Shown in pieces: positions 7,315 through 15,991 of a stretch of DNA of 64,000 nt; the first letter of the stretch is position 1; each line of letters begins with the position of its first letter. The position numbers and the translations under genes are program-made. The notes beneath the pieces were generated by a model. It was given only the letters and a program-made list of their open reading frames with translations, was not told where the DNA came from and ran no database searches. Source of the DNA: Bradyrhizobium elkanii USDA 76 (lineage in GTDB: Bacteria; Pseudomonadota; Alphaproteobacteria; Rhizobiales; Xanthobacteraceae); assembly GCF_023278185.1 (NCBI RefSeq), contig NZ_CP066357.1, forward strand, positions 310,001 to 374,000, given 5' to 3'.

Positions 7315-9288
7315 CTAACCCGTCTTATTCGCGAGAGGGCGCCTGAGAGGCTGGCGAGCGTGGTGTAAAGCGCTGATGCGGCGTAGGATTCGGTTGTGAA
7401 GCCAACCCCATCACCTCAACCGCGAACGCCACGCCCGCCATGACCGATGATACGATTTCAGACCACTATCGAGAAGCAAGAATTCAACACAAATAAAACC
7501 TCTGCCTCGCGCTCGATCTCTTCATGCTTGATAGTCTCGTTTCGGAGGCTGATCACCTACCGCGTCTAATAGGCCGCTCGCGCCGGTTTCTTTGGACGCG
7601 GCACGACCGCGACTCCACGTTTCGGCACAGAAATGATCGGGAGTCACTCAATCTTTCTTCAACTTAACCCGTCTTATTCGTAAGAGTGCGTCTGAGGGGT
7701 AAAGCGCTGATGCGGCGTAGGATTCGGTTGCGAAGCCAACCCCATCACCTCCAACCGCGAACGCCACGCCCGCCATGACCGACGATACGATTCCGCCCTT
7801 CTCGTTTCCAGCCGTTCACGCCAAGAAAGTCACAGCTGCCTTCGATGGTGGGCGCCTAACCTCGAACGGGGGCGTGATGCTTCTGGCGATGGCCGAGCGG
7901 CGTCTCGGTTTGGCCAACAATCTGGCCCGGGTGTTCCCGGATCGGCGCGATCCGACGCGGGTCGTGCACAGCCTTGTCGATATGTTCCGCGCGCGCATGT
8001 TCGCGATCTGCTGCGGCTACGAGGACGCCGACGACCTCGATCATCTGCGGTCCGATCCCGCATTCAAGCTGGCCTGCGGACGGCTGCCGGACACGGGCCG
8101 CGATCTGTGTTCCCAACCGACGCTGTCGCGGCTGGAGAATGCTCCGCGCCTGCGCGACGTGATCCGACTGACCTACATTTTGGTCGACGCATGGATGGAT
8201 AGCTACCCGCGCGAGCCGGCATCCGTCACGCTCGACATCGATGATACCTGCGATGTCGTCCACGGCCATCAGCAGCTCTCGCTGTTCAACGCTCATTATG
8301 ACGAACGCTGCTTCCTGCCGATCCACGTCTACGACACGGAGAAGAGCCGGCCCGTGGCCGTCGTGCTGCGGCCCGGCAAGACGCCGGGCGGCGTCGAGGT
8401 GCGTGCCCATCTGCGCCGCCTGGTACGGCATATCCGGACGCGATGGCACAACACGCAAATTACGTTCCGTGGCGACGGGCACTATGCCCGGCCGGAGGCA
8501 ATGGCGTGGTGCGAGACCAACGGCATCGACTACATCTTCGGTCTGTCCGGCACCAAGCCTCTCGCCAGAAAAGTCGACGAGGTCGCCGACGACATCCGCA
8601 CCCGACGCGCCATCGAGAACCTGCCGGTTCTGCGTGGCTATACCGAGACGCGCCACAAGGCAAAGTCCTGGGATCGCGAACGGCGCACCGTCGCCCGTAT
8701 TGAGGCGACGATGCTCGGCCTCGACATCCGCTTCGTCGTCACCAGCCTCGATGTCGGCTCGGCCGAGTGGATCTACGACAGCCTGTATTGCGCGCGCGGC
8801 CAAGCCGAGAATCTGATCAAGCTGCATAAGACGCAGCTCGCCTCCGACCGCACCAGCTGCCGTTCGGCGCTCGCCAACCAGGTCCGTCTCGTGCTCCATA
8901 CGGCCGCTTATTGGCTGATGCTGACCGTGCGCGACGCCATTCCCAAAGTCCGGGAATTGGCCGCTGCCGAGTTCGCGACGCTGCGTCTTCGGCTCTTGAA
9001 AATCGCCGCCCGTGTCGTCGAGACCACGAGCCGCATTCGCCTTGCGTTTGCCGCGGCATGTCCCGAAGCCGACCTGATCTGCGGCTTGCCCGGCGCGCTG
9101 CTGCCGCTCGGTCCTTGACCGGCGGGGCGTCCGCCCCCGTTCGCCCAACCCATCCCTCAAGCGCGTTGCAAAGTACCGGTCGTCAGGCGGCGAAAAGCCG
9201 AAGGCAATCCTGTGCGCCTCGTCAGACAAGATGTGCGGCCGCATCAATCGGGCCCAAAAGCCGCACTCTCACGAATAGGACGGGCTAA
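7315..9288 (+). mobile_element. IS1380-family element with a duplicated left end
   Basis: The outer ends are CCCGTCTTATTCG... at 7319 and ...GAATAGGACGGG ending 9284, flanked by a direct repeat CTAA (7315-7318 and 9285-9288), so the whole block behaves as one insertion. A second left end (TTAACCCGTCTTATTCGTAA) lies inside at 7664. The first about 145 bp after each left end are nearly the same, including the transposase start. The 195 bp between them (about 7465-7663) are unrelated. This looks like one IS1380 invading another, followed by loss of the older body. Confidence 0.85.
7775..9118 (+). CDS. IS1380-family transposase
   Basis: A 447-aa DDE transposase of the DDE_Tnp_1/IS1380 type. Recognisable parts are the N-terminal GGRLTSNGGVMLLA, the catalytic-region strand SVTLDIDDTCDVVHGHQQLS, the TFRGDGHYARPEAMAWCE motif carrying the second Asp, and the C-terminal YCARGQAENLIKLHKTQLAS block carrying the Glu. 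The length is normal for the family and no stops are present. It starts at the ATG of the inner left end; a second, severed start lies at about 7440. Confidence 0.92.
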   Translation: MTDDTIPPFSFPAVHAKKVTAAFDGGRLTSNGGVMLLAMAERRLGLANNLARVFPDRRDPTRVVHSLVDMFRARMFAICCGYEDADDLDHLRSDPAFKLACGRLPDTGRDLCSQPTLSRLENAPRLRDVIRLTYILVDAWMDSYPREPASVTLDIDDTCDVVHGHQQLSLFNAHYDERCFLPIHVYDTEKSRPVAVVLRPGKTPGGVEVRAHLRRLVRHIRTRWHNTQITFRGDGHYARPEAMAWCETNGIDYIFGLSGTKPLARKVDEVADDIRTRRAIENLPVLRGYTETRHKAKSWDRERRTVARIEATMLGLDIRFVVTSLDVGSAEWIYDSLYCARGQAENLIKLHKTQLASDRTSCRSALANQVRLVLHTAAYWLMLTVRDAIPKVRELAAAEFATLRLRLLKIAARVVETTSRIRLAFAAACPEADLICGLPGALLPLGP

Positions 9289-10354
9289 TCGACAACACCT
9301 TGTTCACCATCGCCTCGGCCGCCGCAAGCCGCGCGGGCCCATCATCCGTCGTAAAGCTACCTCCAACTACCGTATCAACATTTGCCAGACCAATCATTGC
9401 TTCGACGTTGCCGGAATCGAACTCCAGCGAGCGTTCGAAGAAGCCCCGCGCTTGCGTCACGCATTCAAGGCTAATCCCCTTCATCAACCAGGCCCGGCCC
9501 TGGAAGCACAAGTCCATCGCATCGGGATGCAGCGTACGCTCGGCTCGTCGCGCCTCAGCCTCGATGAGCTGGGCACCTAGTGTACCGGCGAGCCTCGACA
9601 CGATTTCGTCCTGCATATCGAACAGGTCGACGACAGGCTTCTCGAAGCGCTCGGCCCAAAGATGCTGGCCGCTCCTGGCGTCGATCAGCTGAACATTCAT
9701 CCGAAGTCGCTTGCCGCTGCGTTGCACTGAGCCTTCGAGCACGTAGCGAACGGTTAATTCGCGGCCGACTTGCCGTACATCGACTGCTCTATCCTTGTAT
9801 GAGACGGCGCTGTGCCGTGCGATGACAAATGAACCAGCGATGCGCGACAAGTCCGTGGTCAGATTCTCGGTTACACCATCCACGAAATAGTCCTGCTCGC
9901 GATCACCGCTCAGGTTCGCGAAGGGTAGCACGACGATGGACAGGCGCGGCGGCGCGTCGTCGGTTCGCTCGACTGGGCCCACCGTCTGACTTGCGGGCCT
10001 CCGGTCTTCCTGCACTGCACGAACGAAGCGGAAACCTTTGCGCGGCAATGTTTTGATCAACTGCTGTTTCTCGCCCGTGTCGCCGATTGCGCTCCGGGCG
10101 GCATTGAGGCGAGTCGTCAGCGCAGCATCCGAGACGATGCGACCCTTCCAAACGGCGTTGATGAGGTCGTCCTTGCTGACGACGCGCTCTCTGTTTCGGA
10201 TCAGGTATTCGAGTAGATCGAACACTTGTGGTGCGAAAACAACCACGTCTGTTGCGCGCTGCAGTTCGCGCCTGTCGGTATCAAATGCGTAATCCTCAGA
10301 AAGAAACCGCAAGCTGCATTCCCTCTCCGGGGCCACCCTCGGAAACCATACCAA
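9285..10354 (-). pseudogene. winged-helix/TolB-like/TPR regulator, N-terminal half
   Basis: The N-terminal part is an OmpR/CadC-type winged helix: VFDLLEYLIRNRERVVSKDD followed by LIKTLPRKGFRFV. It is followed by a TolB N-terminal-like or adenylate cyclase-associated domain (LSIVVLPFANLSGDREQDYF through QLIDARSGQHLWAERF), and the first TPR units end at the IS border. Such proteins act as one-component transcription regulators. The reading frame stops 3 codons into the IS1380 end. With the other half at 6780-7314, the intact gene would have encoded about 530 aa. The start is uncertain. Confidence 0.85.
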
Positions 10355-11092
10355 TAAGCTGCCAGTGAGGAAAATGTAAGCGAGCTGTTAGTGCGCCACT
10401 AGCGACCAACGCCTTCGTCCTTAGATCCGCGGCCGGACTGGCGTTCCTTATTCCCTCTCCTCCCGCTTGTGGCCCTTAGAGGTCGACCCAGCATGTCCGC
10501 TAGATGTCCGCTCCTTGGGGGTGAAGCAGACTTGATATGCTCAGGCCGAGTTCTTCCGGGTGTGACCCGTAGCGCACTGGTCGCGCCCTTTGCGCAGCGA
10601 AGGCGCAAATCGAGATTGCGGAAATCGTTGGCTGACCGCTTTCGTCGCTCGCGGAATCATACCGGATGGCAGACGACCTATCCTTGCGCCGGACCAAAAG
10701 AAAAGCCCGGCATCGCTGCAGGGCTTGAGGTCATGAAAAAATTTACGTGATGAAGGCTAGTAGCAATATGTTTTTCCCGTTATTCCAATCTCCTTTGATG
10801 AACATGCGTTCGCGGATGACGAACGACAAGAAGGCCGCAATCAGGGTTGAAGCTGCACGAATGGCTTGGGCCAACTCGCAATAATTGCGCAAAGATTCAT
10901 TCCCCGAAAATGGACCAATTGAAAATGCCTAGCGAAGAAAGCGGTAGTGAGGGGTTCAAAACGACCAGAACCGCTGCGCATCGGTACGGCGGCTTCTGGG
11001 CGGCCTATTGACCAACCTATTGGGCTCGACCCAAGACCACGCGCAAGCCCCAGCGACTGGCTCAAGGCTCGGCTAGCCCCTATCCTGTCGCC
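10355..11092. other. 738 bp intergenic region
   Basis: No supported ORF. It contains a small hairpin TTTGCGC/GCGCAAA near 10590-10610 and a terminator-like structure at 10693-10726. The long ORF on the minus strand entering from 11221 is antisense to the gene at 11093. Confidence 0.5.
10693..10726 (-). terminator. rho-independent terminator on the minus strand
   Basis: On the minus strand AAGCCC and GGGCTT form a stem with a 12-nt loop and are followed by TTCTTTT. No clear minus-strand gene ends just before it, so it may be left over from a lost gene. Confidence 0.4.
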
Positions 11093-11446
11093 ATGATCAA
11101 CACCGCGCTCACCCGCCGCCGCGCCGACAATCCGCATGAGGAAACCTGGCAGATCTACTTCACCGATGTCCGCAACGGGGCCATCGGCGTACGCGCCGGC
11201 GTACCTGTGCACGCCGATCAATGGGAATGGTCGCTCGGCTTCTATCCCGGCATGGATCCAGGCACCGGGCGAAGGGGCATAGCCACCACCTTCGAAGCCG
11301 CGCGCGAGGCTTTCGAGAACGCTTGGTCTGAGCTACAGCTGAGCATCCCGGACAATGCATTCGCCGAATGGCACCGCGATCGCGACTGGCGGGCCGCGGT
11401 GGCGGCCAAGCGGGCGCGTGGCGAGAAACTCTCTAGTCCGCAGTGA
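11093..11446 (+). CDS. conserved hypothetical protein
   Basis: A 117-aa soluble protein, rich in Trp and charged residues (ETWQIYFTDVRNGAIGVRAG, WEWSLGFYPGMDPGTGRRG). The C-terminal half has the look of a helix followed by WHRDRDW and a basic tail. The composition and codon use match chromosomal-type rhizobial genes, and the protein resembles a hypothetical common in Bradyrhizobium. Only weak purine-rich sequence precedes the ATG. No domain is recognised; function unknown. Confidence 0.65.
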   Translation: MINTALTRRRADNPHEETWQIYFTDVRNGAIGVRAGVPVHADQWEWSLGFYPGMDPGTGRRGIATTFEAAREAFENAWSELQLSIPDNAFAEWHRDRDWRAAVAAKRARGEKLSSPQ

Positions 11447-11467
11447 AGAACGCGGACGAGCGCTGAT

Positions 11468-12802
11468 TTAAGCGATCTTTTGTGGCAGGACGGTTTCAGC
11501 CAACGCCCGGATGATGACGCGCAAAAGCTCTGCGAGCCATCGTAGGAGCAGGCCGAAGTTGTAGCCGGCAGCGGCGAGGACGGCGTTGATGCGGTCGCCG
11601 AGGCGTCCCTTGAGATAGTTTCGATCCATGCGGTGCTCGGCCTTGATGTGGCCGATGACGGGCTCGACAGCCGCGCGACGCTTTATCTCGCGACGGATGG
11701 AAGCCGTGACGCGACGAACCTGACCAGAGATCCAGACCCTGAACCGATGCGGGTGGTTGTGACCGCGGTACCCTTTGTCGACGTGGATGCGACGAGCCTC
11801 CACGCCGGTCAGCTTCTCCATGTCGGCGATCACGGGGCCGAGCGTGTGGCCGTCGAAGGGATTGCCGTGCAGCGCTTTGGCATGGAGCACGAACTGTCCG
11901 CCCTTCGGAGACGTCACGGGGGTGGCGATACTGATCTTGCAGCCGAACTCGTAAGGCGCGCGGGCTTTGCCTTTGCCGATGCACTCGACCTCCGGCGCAT
12001 GTAATGCATAGACCTTGGGGCCGCGCTGATGCTGATCCTGGCTGCGCACCTGCTGCGCTAAACCGAGCAGCGGGCCGAAGCGAGCTTCCAGCACCGCATC
12101 GCCATCAATCTTGCGGCGGATGTCGCGGATGATCCGGCCAAGCCGTGTCCGCAGGAACTTGAGCTGGCGCCGGGCGCGTTTGAACTGGTGGGCGTGGGTA
12201 TAGCGGCCGACCATGATGGCGGCGCGCTTGGCCAGGCGCAGATAGCTCTGGCGCAGCGGCACACGGTTGCGCTTGGCGAGCCCGACGAGCTTGATGATGG
12301 CCCGATGCATCAGCCGCGCGTCGGTCGGGTGCGCAACTGCCTTGGGCTGCACCGTGGTATCGACCACCACCCGCTCCAGGTCCTTAGGGCCGATGGCGCC
12401 AGTCTTGTGCGCCACCGACAGACTTTCCTGGATGAGCGCGACGAGTTGCTCCTCGCCGAGCCGCTGGCGCCAGCGTGTCATCGACGATCGATCGAACGGC
12501 AAACGGTGGCAGAAGCTCAACTCGCCACAGAAGTATTGGTAGTAGGGATTCTCAATCCACCGGGCGCACAGCGCCTCATCTGACAGATTGTGCATGTGCT
12601 TCAGGATGAACAGGCCGGCGACAAGCCGCGTCGGCAGGCCTGGCTGCCCCGGACCGGCCTGGCACACCGAACCAAAGCGGTCATCCAGAAACTTCCAGTC
12701 GATCAGCGCCGCCAACCGCACCAGCGGGTGGCCCATGTCGAGGATTTGATCAAGCGCCGGAAGCAACAGGTCCTTCTGGCGATCGTCCCGCGGTTTGCTC
12801 AT
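11468..12802 (-). CDS. IS5-family transposase
   Basis: About 444 aa. The N-terminal DUF772-like region (LVRLAALIDWKFLDDRFGSV, GLFILKHMHNLSDEALCARW) is followed by the DDE domain: the first Asp in LERVVVDTTVQPKA, the second in RRIHVDKGYRGHNHP, and Glu in KRRAAVEPVIGHIKAEHRMD. The length and all three catalytic blocks are normal, so it may be active. ATG 12802 is preferred over the TTG 12 bases upstream. I could not identify matching terminal repeats with certainty, so no IS borders are given. Confidence 0.88.
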   Translation of the reverse strand: MSKPRDDRQKDLLLPALDQILDMGHPLVRLAALIDWKFLDDRFGSVCQAGPGQPGLPTRLVAGLFILKHMHNLSDEALCARWIENPYYQYFCGELSFCHRLPFDRSSMTRWRQRLGEEQLVALIQESLSVAHKTGAIGPKDLERVVVDTTVQPKAVAHPTDARLMHRAIIKLVGLAKRNRVPLRQSYLRLAKRAAIMVGRYTHAHQFKRARRQLKFLRTRLGRIIRDIRRKIDGDAVLEARFGPLLGLAQQVRSQDQHQRGPKVYALHAPEVECIGKGKARAPYEFGCKISIATPVTSPKGGQFVLHAKALHGNPFDGHTLGPVIADMEKLTGVEARRIHVDKGYRGHNHPHRFRVWISGQVRRVTASIRREIKRRAAVEPVIGHIKAEHRMDRNYLKGRLGDRINAVLAAAGYNFGLLLRWLAELLRVIIRALAETVLPQKIA

Positions 12803-13000
12803 CGCCGTTCCCAATGCCGATGACCCGCGGTCAGGGAATCACGAATCGCGCGAAAGCAAAATCCCAAAACGCAAGAATGCGCGGCCCGACACCCGGCTTT
12901 CCTGCAAAATCGAATACTTTATCGAGACAACTTCTGCCTATCTCTCAGGCCGATCTGCATTCTTCACGAACGACTCGACAGCGAGATCCGGAGCACGCTG

Positions 13001-13105
13001 ATGCGCTGCGTTTGCGGGACGACATTCGACAGCTGGAAACCGGCGGAGAGCTACCCGCACCGCGCACACATCACCGCCGCCCAGGCGGCCAATGGGACAC
13101 GCTGA
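13001..13105 (+). CDS. very small conserved ORF
   Basis: A 34-aa ORF beginning MRCVCGTTFDSWKPAESYPH, with a CxC motif and His residues that hint at a tiny zinc-finger-like peptide. I have seen peptides of this pattern in Bradyrhizobium annotations, but function is unknown. It is in the same frame as the next ORF, separated only by TGA at 13103. Confidence 0.4.
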   Translation: MRCVCGTTFDSWKPAESYPHRAHITAAQAANGTR

Positions 13106-13369
13106 AGCACCGAACAACGCCCCTATGCGGATCCGGAAGCGGCCGCGCGCAAGCTCGTCGAGCTCGCAGCGAGCGTCGAAGCCGTGCAGGACGGCCGCAT
13201 CTACATCGAGCGGATCAACGCGCCCTTCCTGTTCAAGCTGAAGGGCAGCGGCAGCGAGTTCGGCGCCGGGCTCAAACACGCGATCGAGCGCGGCTGGCTC
13301 CAGCTGCACGAGAGCGGGACTTACGTGCGCTTGGCCCGGGCGGCCCACTCACTCAATAGATCAGCGTAA
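13106..13369 (+). CDS. hypothetical protein, start codon apparently lost
   Basis: The frame right after the preceding TGA reads STEQRPYADPEAAARKLVEL and continues through DGRIYIERINAPFLFKLKGS to GWLQLHESGTYVRL, a coherent protein of about 85 residues with good codon use. It has no ATG at its natural beginning; GTG 13181 or the codon at 13184 would give only a fragment. One base change or an indel probably destroyed the start (an ATGAGC would fit where TGAAGC is seen). Function unknown. Confidence 0.45.
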   Translation, partial: STEQRPYADPEAAARKLVELAASVEAVQDGRIYIERINAPFLFKLKGSGSEFGAGLKHAIERGWLQLHESGTYVRLARAAHSLNRSA

Positions 13370-13445
13370 AACACAACCAGCCCGAGAGAAGCGCGCAGAA
13401 ACCAATTCCCATAAAAGGCAATGCAAGGCGCATCGGATATTTCAT
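13353..13445 (-). CDS. 30-aa single-pass membrane peptide
   Basis: MKYPMRLALPFMGIGFCALL and a further hydrophobic stretch form one transmembrane helix with a positive N-terminus. Its tail overlaps the tail of the plus-strand ORF ending at 13369. The ribosome site is weak. Listed because other tiny ORFs cluster here. Confidence 0.4.
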   Translation of the reverse strand: MKYPMRLALPFMGIGFCALLSGWLCFTLIY

Positions 13446-13516
13446 GGCGGTCGGCCGACGACAACGAATCTGAAGTTGTATCTTTGGGAGGTAAGGGGCC
13501 GCCAACTGACGCGGCC

Positions 13517-13651
13517 TTAGTTCATCTTGCGCCTGAGCTTCCGAACGATCTCACGAAGCTCAGCGGCATACTCCTCAATGATCCGGCGCGCTTCGTCTAA
13601 GCGCGAGGGCTTGGGCTTTTCGGGCTCGCTCTGTTCCTCAGGCTTTCCCAT
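13517..13651 (-). CDS. 44-aa hypothetical protein
   Basis: Starts MGKPEEQSEPEKPKPSRLDE, then a charged amphipathic helix (ARRIIEEYAAELREIVRKLR) ending KMN. The sharp division into a disordered acidic/Pro N-terminus and a coiled-coil-like C-terminus, with no stop, supports a real small protein. Similar peptides occur in Bradyrhizobium. Function unknown. Confidence 0.55.
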   Translation of the reverse strand: MGKPEEQSEPEKPKPSRLDEARRIIEEYAAELREIVRKLRRKMN

Positions 13652-13728
13652 GAGGCCCAGCGTCCGTGATGGCGGCCAGCGTCTTTTGATCTAAATCAAA
13701 TCACGCCGAGCCGCCAACTGAGGCGGCC

Positions 13729-13802
13729 TCAAATCGTCAGGATTAGCCAGACGATTAGGCCAGCGTTCACGGTGCCTACGGTGACAATGCCTGCCCGAAT
13801 AA
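13729..13802 (-). pseudogene. small membrane peptide cut by ISa copy 2
   Basis: On the minus strand the frame leaving the IS reads IRAGIVTVGTVNAGLIVWLI to TGA 13729, a hydrophobic helix. On the far side of the IS, 15167-15189 reads MALVLIA in the same direction. Joining the flanks directly gives one 31-aa ORF without a shift. The flanks have no 3-bp duplication, so the join is an inference. Confidence 0.35.
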
Positions 13803-13890
13803 AGAGCTGGCCCCGCAAATTCGGACAGTAGCTTGAGTGGATTTTCTGCCTGACAGCGGCGAGGATTCTTGCTGCGAATCAGGAGCGAAG

Positions 13891-14196
13891 ATGACGAAGA
13901 AGAGCCGCCGGACGCATTCTCCGGCATTCAAGGCGAAGGTTGCTTTGGCTGCGGTCAAAGGAGACAAGACACTGGCGGAGCTGGCGCAACTGTTTGATGT
14001 TCATCCGAACCAGATCACGATCTGGAAAAACCAGCTCCTGGAAGGCGCCGCCGGCGTGTTTGGGCATGACAAGACATCGGCCGAGACGCCGGTCGATTTG
14101 AAGGCGTTGCATGCCAAGATCGGCGAGCTGGCGTTGGAAAACGATTTTTTGTCCGGCGCGCTCACCAAGGCGGGCCTGCTGAGCGCAAAGCGATGA
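13891..14196 (+). CDS. IS3-family OrfA (ISa copy 2)
   Basis: Protein identical to OrfA of copies 1 and 3 as far as can be read: HTH start MTKKSRRTHSPAFKAKVALA, recognition helix region DVHPNQITIWK, C-terminal LENDFLSGALTKAGLLSAKR. AGGAGCGAAG precedes the ATG. Its stop overlaps the orfB start. Confidence 0.9.
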   Translation: MTKKSRRTHSPAFKAKVALAAVKGDKTLAELAQLFDVHPNQITIWKNQLLEGAAGVFGHDKTSAETPVDLKALHAKIGELALENDFLSGALTKAGLLSAKR

Positions 14197-15020
14197 TCGA
14201 CCGCGGTCATGATCTTTCTATCGTGCGCCAGGCGAAGGTCCTGAAGCTGGCTCGCAGCACGGTCTACTATGAACCTCGGCCAGTTTCGGCCGAGGACCTT
14301 GCCTTGATGCGTCGGCTCGATGAGCTGCATCTCGATTATCCCTTCGCGGGAGCGCGTATGCTGCGATCGTTGCTGCGGCGGGAGGGGGTATACGCCGGTC
14401 GCCGCCACATCGCGACGCTGATGAAGCGCATGGGGATCGAGGCGGTCTATCGTCGCCCGAACACGAGCAAGCCGGCTCCGGGTCACAAGATCTACCCGTA
14501 CCTGTTGCGCGGATTGAAGATCGAGCGGCCCGACCATGCGTGGGCAATGGACATCACCTACATTCCGATGCGGCGTGGCTTCGTCTATCTCGCGGCGGTC
14601 GTCGATGTGTTCAGCCGACGGGTCCTGGCCCATCGCGTCTCGATCACAATGGAGGCGGCCTTCTGCGTCGAAGCGGTCCAGGAGGCGTTGGCGAAGCACG
14701 GCAGGCCCGAGATTTTCAACACGGATCAGGGCAGCCAGTTCACCAGCCTCGAGTTCACCGATGTGCTGCTGGACGCGAAGATCGCCATCAGCATGGACGG
14801 CAAGGGCGCCTGGCGCGACAACGTGTTTGTTGAGCGGCTCTGGCGCACGGTCAAATACGAAGAAGTTTATCTCCGCGCCTACGACAGCGTGTCCGAGGCG
14901 CGAGCGTCAATTGCCAAGTATCTGGCCTTCTACAATCAGGGACGCCCTCACTCGAGCCTTGACGGGCGCACGCCCGACGAGGCTTACTTCGGCACGCAAG
15001 CTATGGTGATGGCCGCATGA
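14193..15020 (+). CDS. IS3-family transposase OrfB (ISa copy 2)
   Basis: Intact 275-aa DDE transposase as in copy 1. It differs at one visible position: KHGRPEIFNTDQG here against KHGRPAIFNTDQG in copies 1 and 3. All catalytic blocks (MDITYIP, NTDQGSQ, the Glu region and the RPHSSLDGRTP tail) are present. Confidence 0.92.
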   Translation: MIDRGHDLSIVRQAKVLKLARSTVYYEPRPVSAEDLALMRRLDELHLDYPFAGARMLRSLLRREGVYAGRRHIATLMKRMGIEAVYRRPNTSKPAPGHKIYPYLLRGLKIERPDHAWAMDITYIPMRRGFVYLAAVVDVFSRRVLAHRVSITMEAAFCVEAVQEALAKHGRPEIFNTDQGSQFTSLEFTDVLLDAKIAISMDGKGAWRDNVFVERLWRTVKYEEVYLRAYDSVSEARASIAKYLAFYNQGRPHSSLDGRTPDEAYFGTQAMVMAA

Positions 15021-15225
15021 CCGTCGCCGACGATTTTGTCGTCGCTCTGGTCGGGCTACGCCCTCCCGACGCAACGACAAAATCGTAAAGCCCCGCGTTC
15101 AGCATAACCCGGCAGGAATCCACTTAAATCCAGCGGGGCGCTGTCCAAACAACCGGGGCCAGCTCTATGCGATCAAAACGAGCGCCATCGACACTGCCGT
15201 CGAGAGGTGCAATTCGTGCGGAGTC

Positions 15226-15705
15226 TCAGTTGAAACTCATGTCTTGTCTAGAAGCACAACCGTACTTGTTTCGTAATCGTTCGAGTAGGACACCTTCCGT
15301 TTGACGCTGTTCAAACTCTTCGCCCACGCACCACTCATCGATAGTCCGCACGCGCCCGAACTGAGCACGGAAACCTGACTCGTGCTCCCAGATTGTACCC
15401 CACAGCCAGACTGAGCCAATTGCGAGAGCAACTGGCCCTTGCTGGCCCGTTGGTGGTGGAAGAAGAGGCGGGGACCGCCAGGTGTTTGCAAGCTCTCTCC
15501 GGGCCGGTACGCTCGTAATGAAGCGCTCGACCAGGTCTCTGGTCTTGAAGGCATACACCCCGGCATGGCCACTATCGTTCATACCGCGGCCTGACATCGG
15601 CTCTTCAGGGTGCCAATGGCGCCAGCTGTGTGGTCCAAACAGATTCTCTTGCCAAGAGACAACCCAATACCGATAGCCAACAAGTTCGCCGACCACAAAG
15701 CTCAT
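15226..15705 (-). CDS. hypothetical protein with WG..EHE-type motif
   Basis: 159 aa, beginning MSFVVGELVGYRYWVVSWQE. It contains HAGVYAFKTRDLVERF in the middle and WLWGTIWEHESGFRAQFGRV near the end. This order (a short GIYA-like motif, then W-G-x-x-x-E-H-E-x-G-x-R-A) occurs in a widespread uncharacterised family of phage and plasmid proteins. The start is supported by AAGGAA upstream and by the 4-base overlap with the preceding small gene (ATGA). Function unknown. Confidence 0.7.
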   Translation of the reverse strand: MSFVVGELVGYRYWVVSWQENLFGPHSWRHWHPEEPMSGRGMNDSGHAGVYAFKTRDLVERFITSVPARRELANTWRSPPLLPPPTGQQGPVALAIGSVWLWGTIWEHESGFRAQFGRVRTIDEWCVGEEFEQRQTEGVLLERLRNKYGCASRQDMSFN

Positions 15706-15830
15706 GCCGGTTCCTTTTCAGGCACCTTAGTCGGAACTTCGGGAAGATCAGGCGGTTCTGGACTGATCACAGGCTCGTTCAAAGGGATCACCTCATGTCG
15801 CCTGAGAGGTTCACCAATATCGGGTTCCAT
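15702..15830 (-). CDS. 42-aa proline/glutamate-rich protein
   Basis: MEPDIGEPLRRHEVIPLNEP followed by a Pro/Glu tail ending VPEKEPA. GAGGTGG lies upstream of the ATG and the stop overlaps the start of the next gene, so the two form a translationally coupled pair. The length and pattern match a small rhizobial protein that precedes this hypothetical in other genomes. Function unknown. Confidence 0.6.
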   Translation of the reverse strand: MEPDIGEPLRRHEVIPLNEPVISPEPPDLPEVPTKVPEKEPA

Positions 15831-15959
15831 CGCTGTCCACCTCATTTGTGTCTTCTCTTGTACCCCTTTCGGCGTGGTTGTTTCTCATTTTCTTCAGGCA
15901 ATTTAGAAGTACTTCTCTAGGAGACAGCAAGTGATCTGACGCCGGTAAACCATCCCACT

Positions 15960-15991
15960 AAGTACGACGGTCTGCTGCCGACCGAAATGAG
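15960..15991 (+). pseudogene. tiny IS3 OrfA scrap
   Basis: About 30 bases encode KYDGLLPTEMR, matching the middle of the IS3 OrfA remnant at 52320-52580 (KYDGLLPTEMRRLKQ). It marks the point at which the neighbouring DUF7007-like gene was cut. Confidence 0.45.

Larger units (their letters stand above)
13803..15166 (+). mobile_element. ISa copy 2 (IS3 family), 1364 bp
   Basis: Same ends and length as copies 1 and 3, in opposite orientation to both. The body is almost identical to copy 1 (one visible residue difference in OrfB). Flanks TAA and ATG show no target duplication. Confidence 0.92.

Noticed and set aside
7856..9247. 463-codon ORF on the minus strand
   Set aside because: Fully antisense to the intact IS1380 transposase; an artefact of GC-rich codon bias, with no protein pattern.
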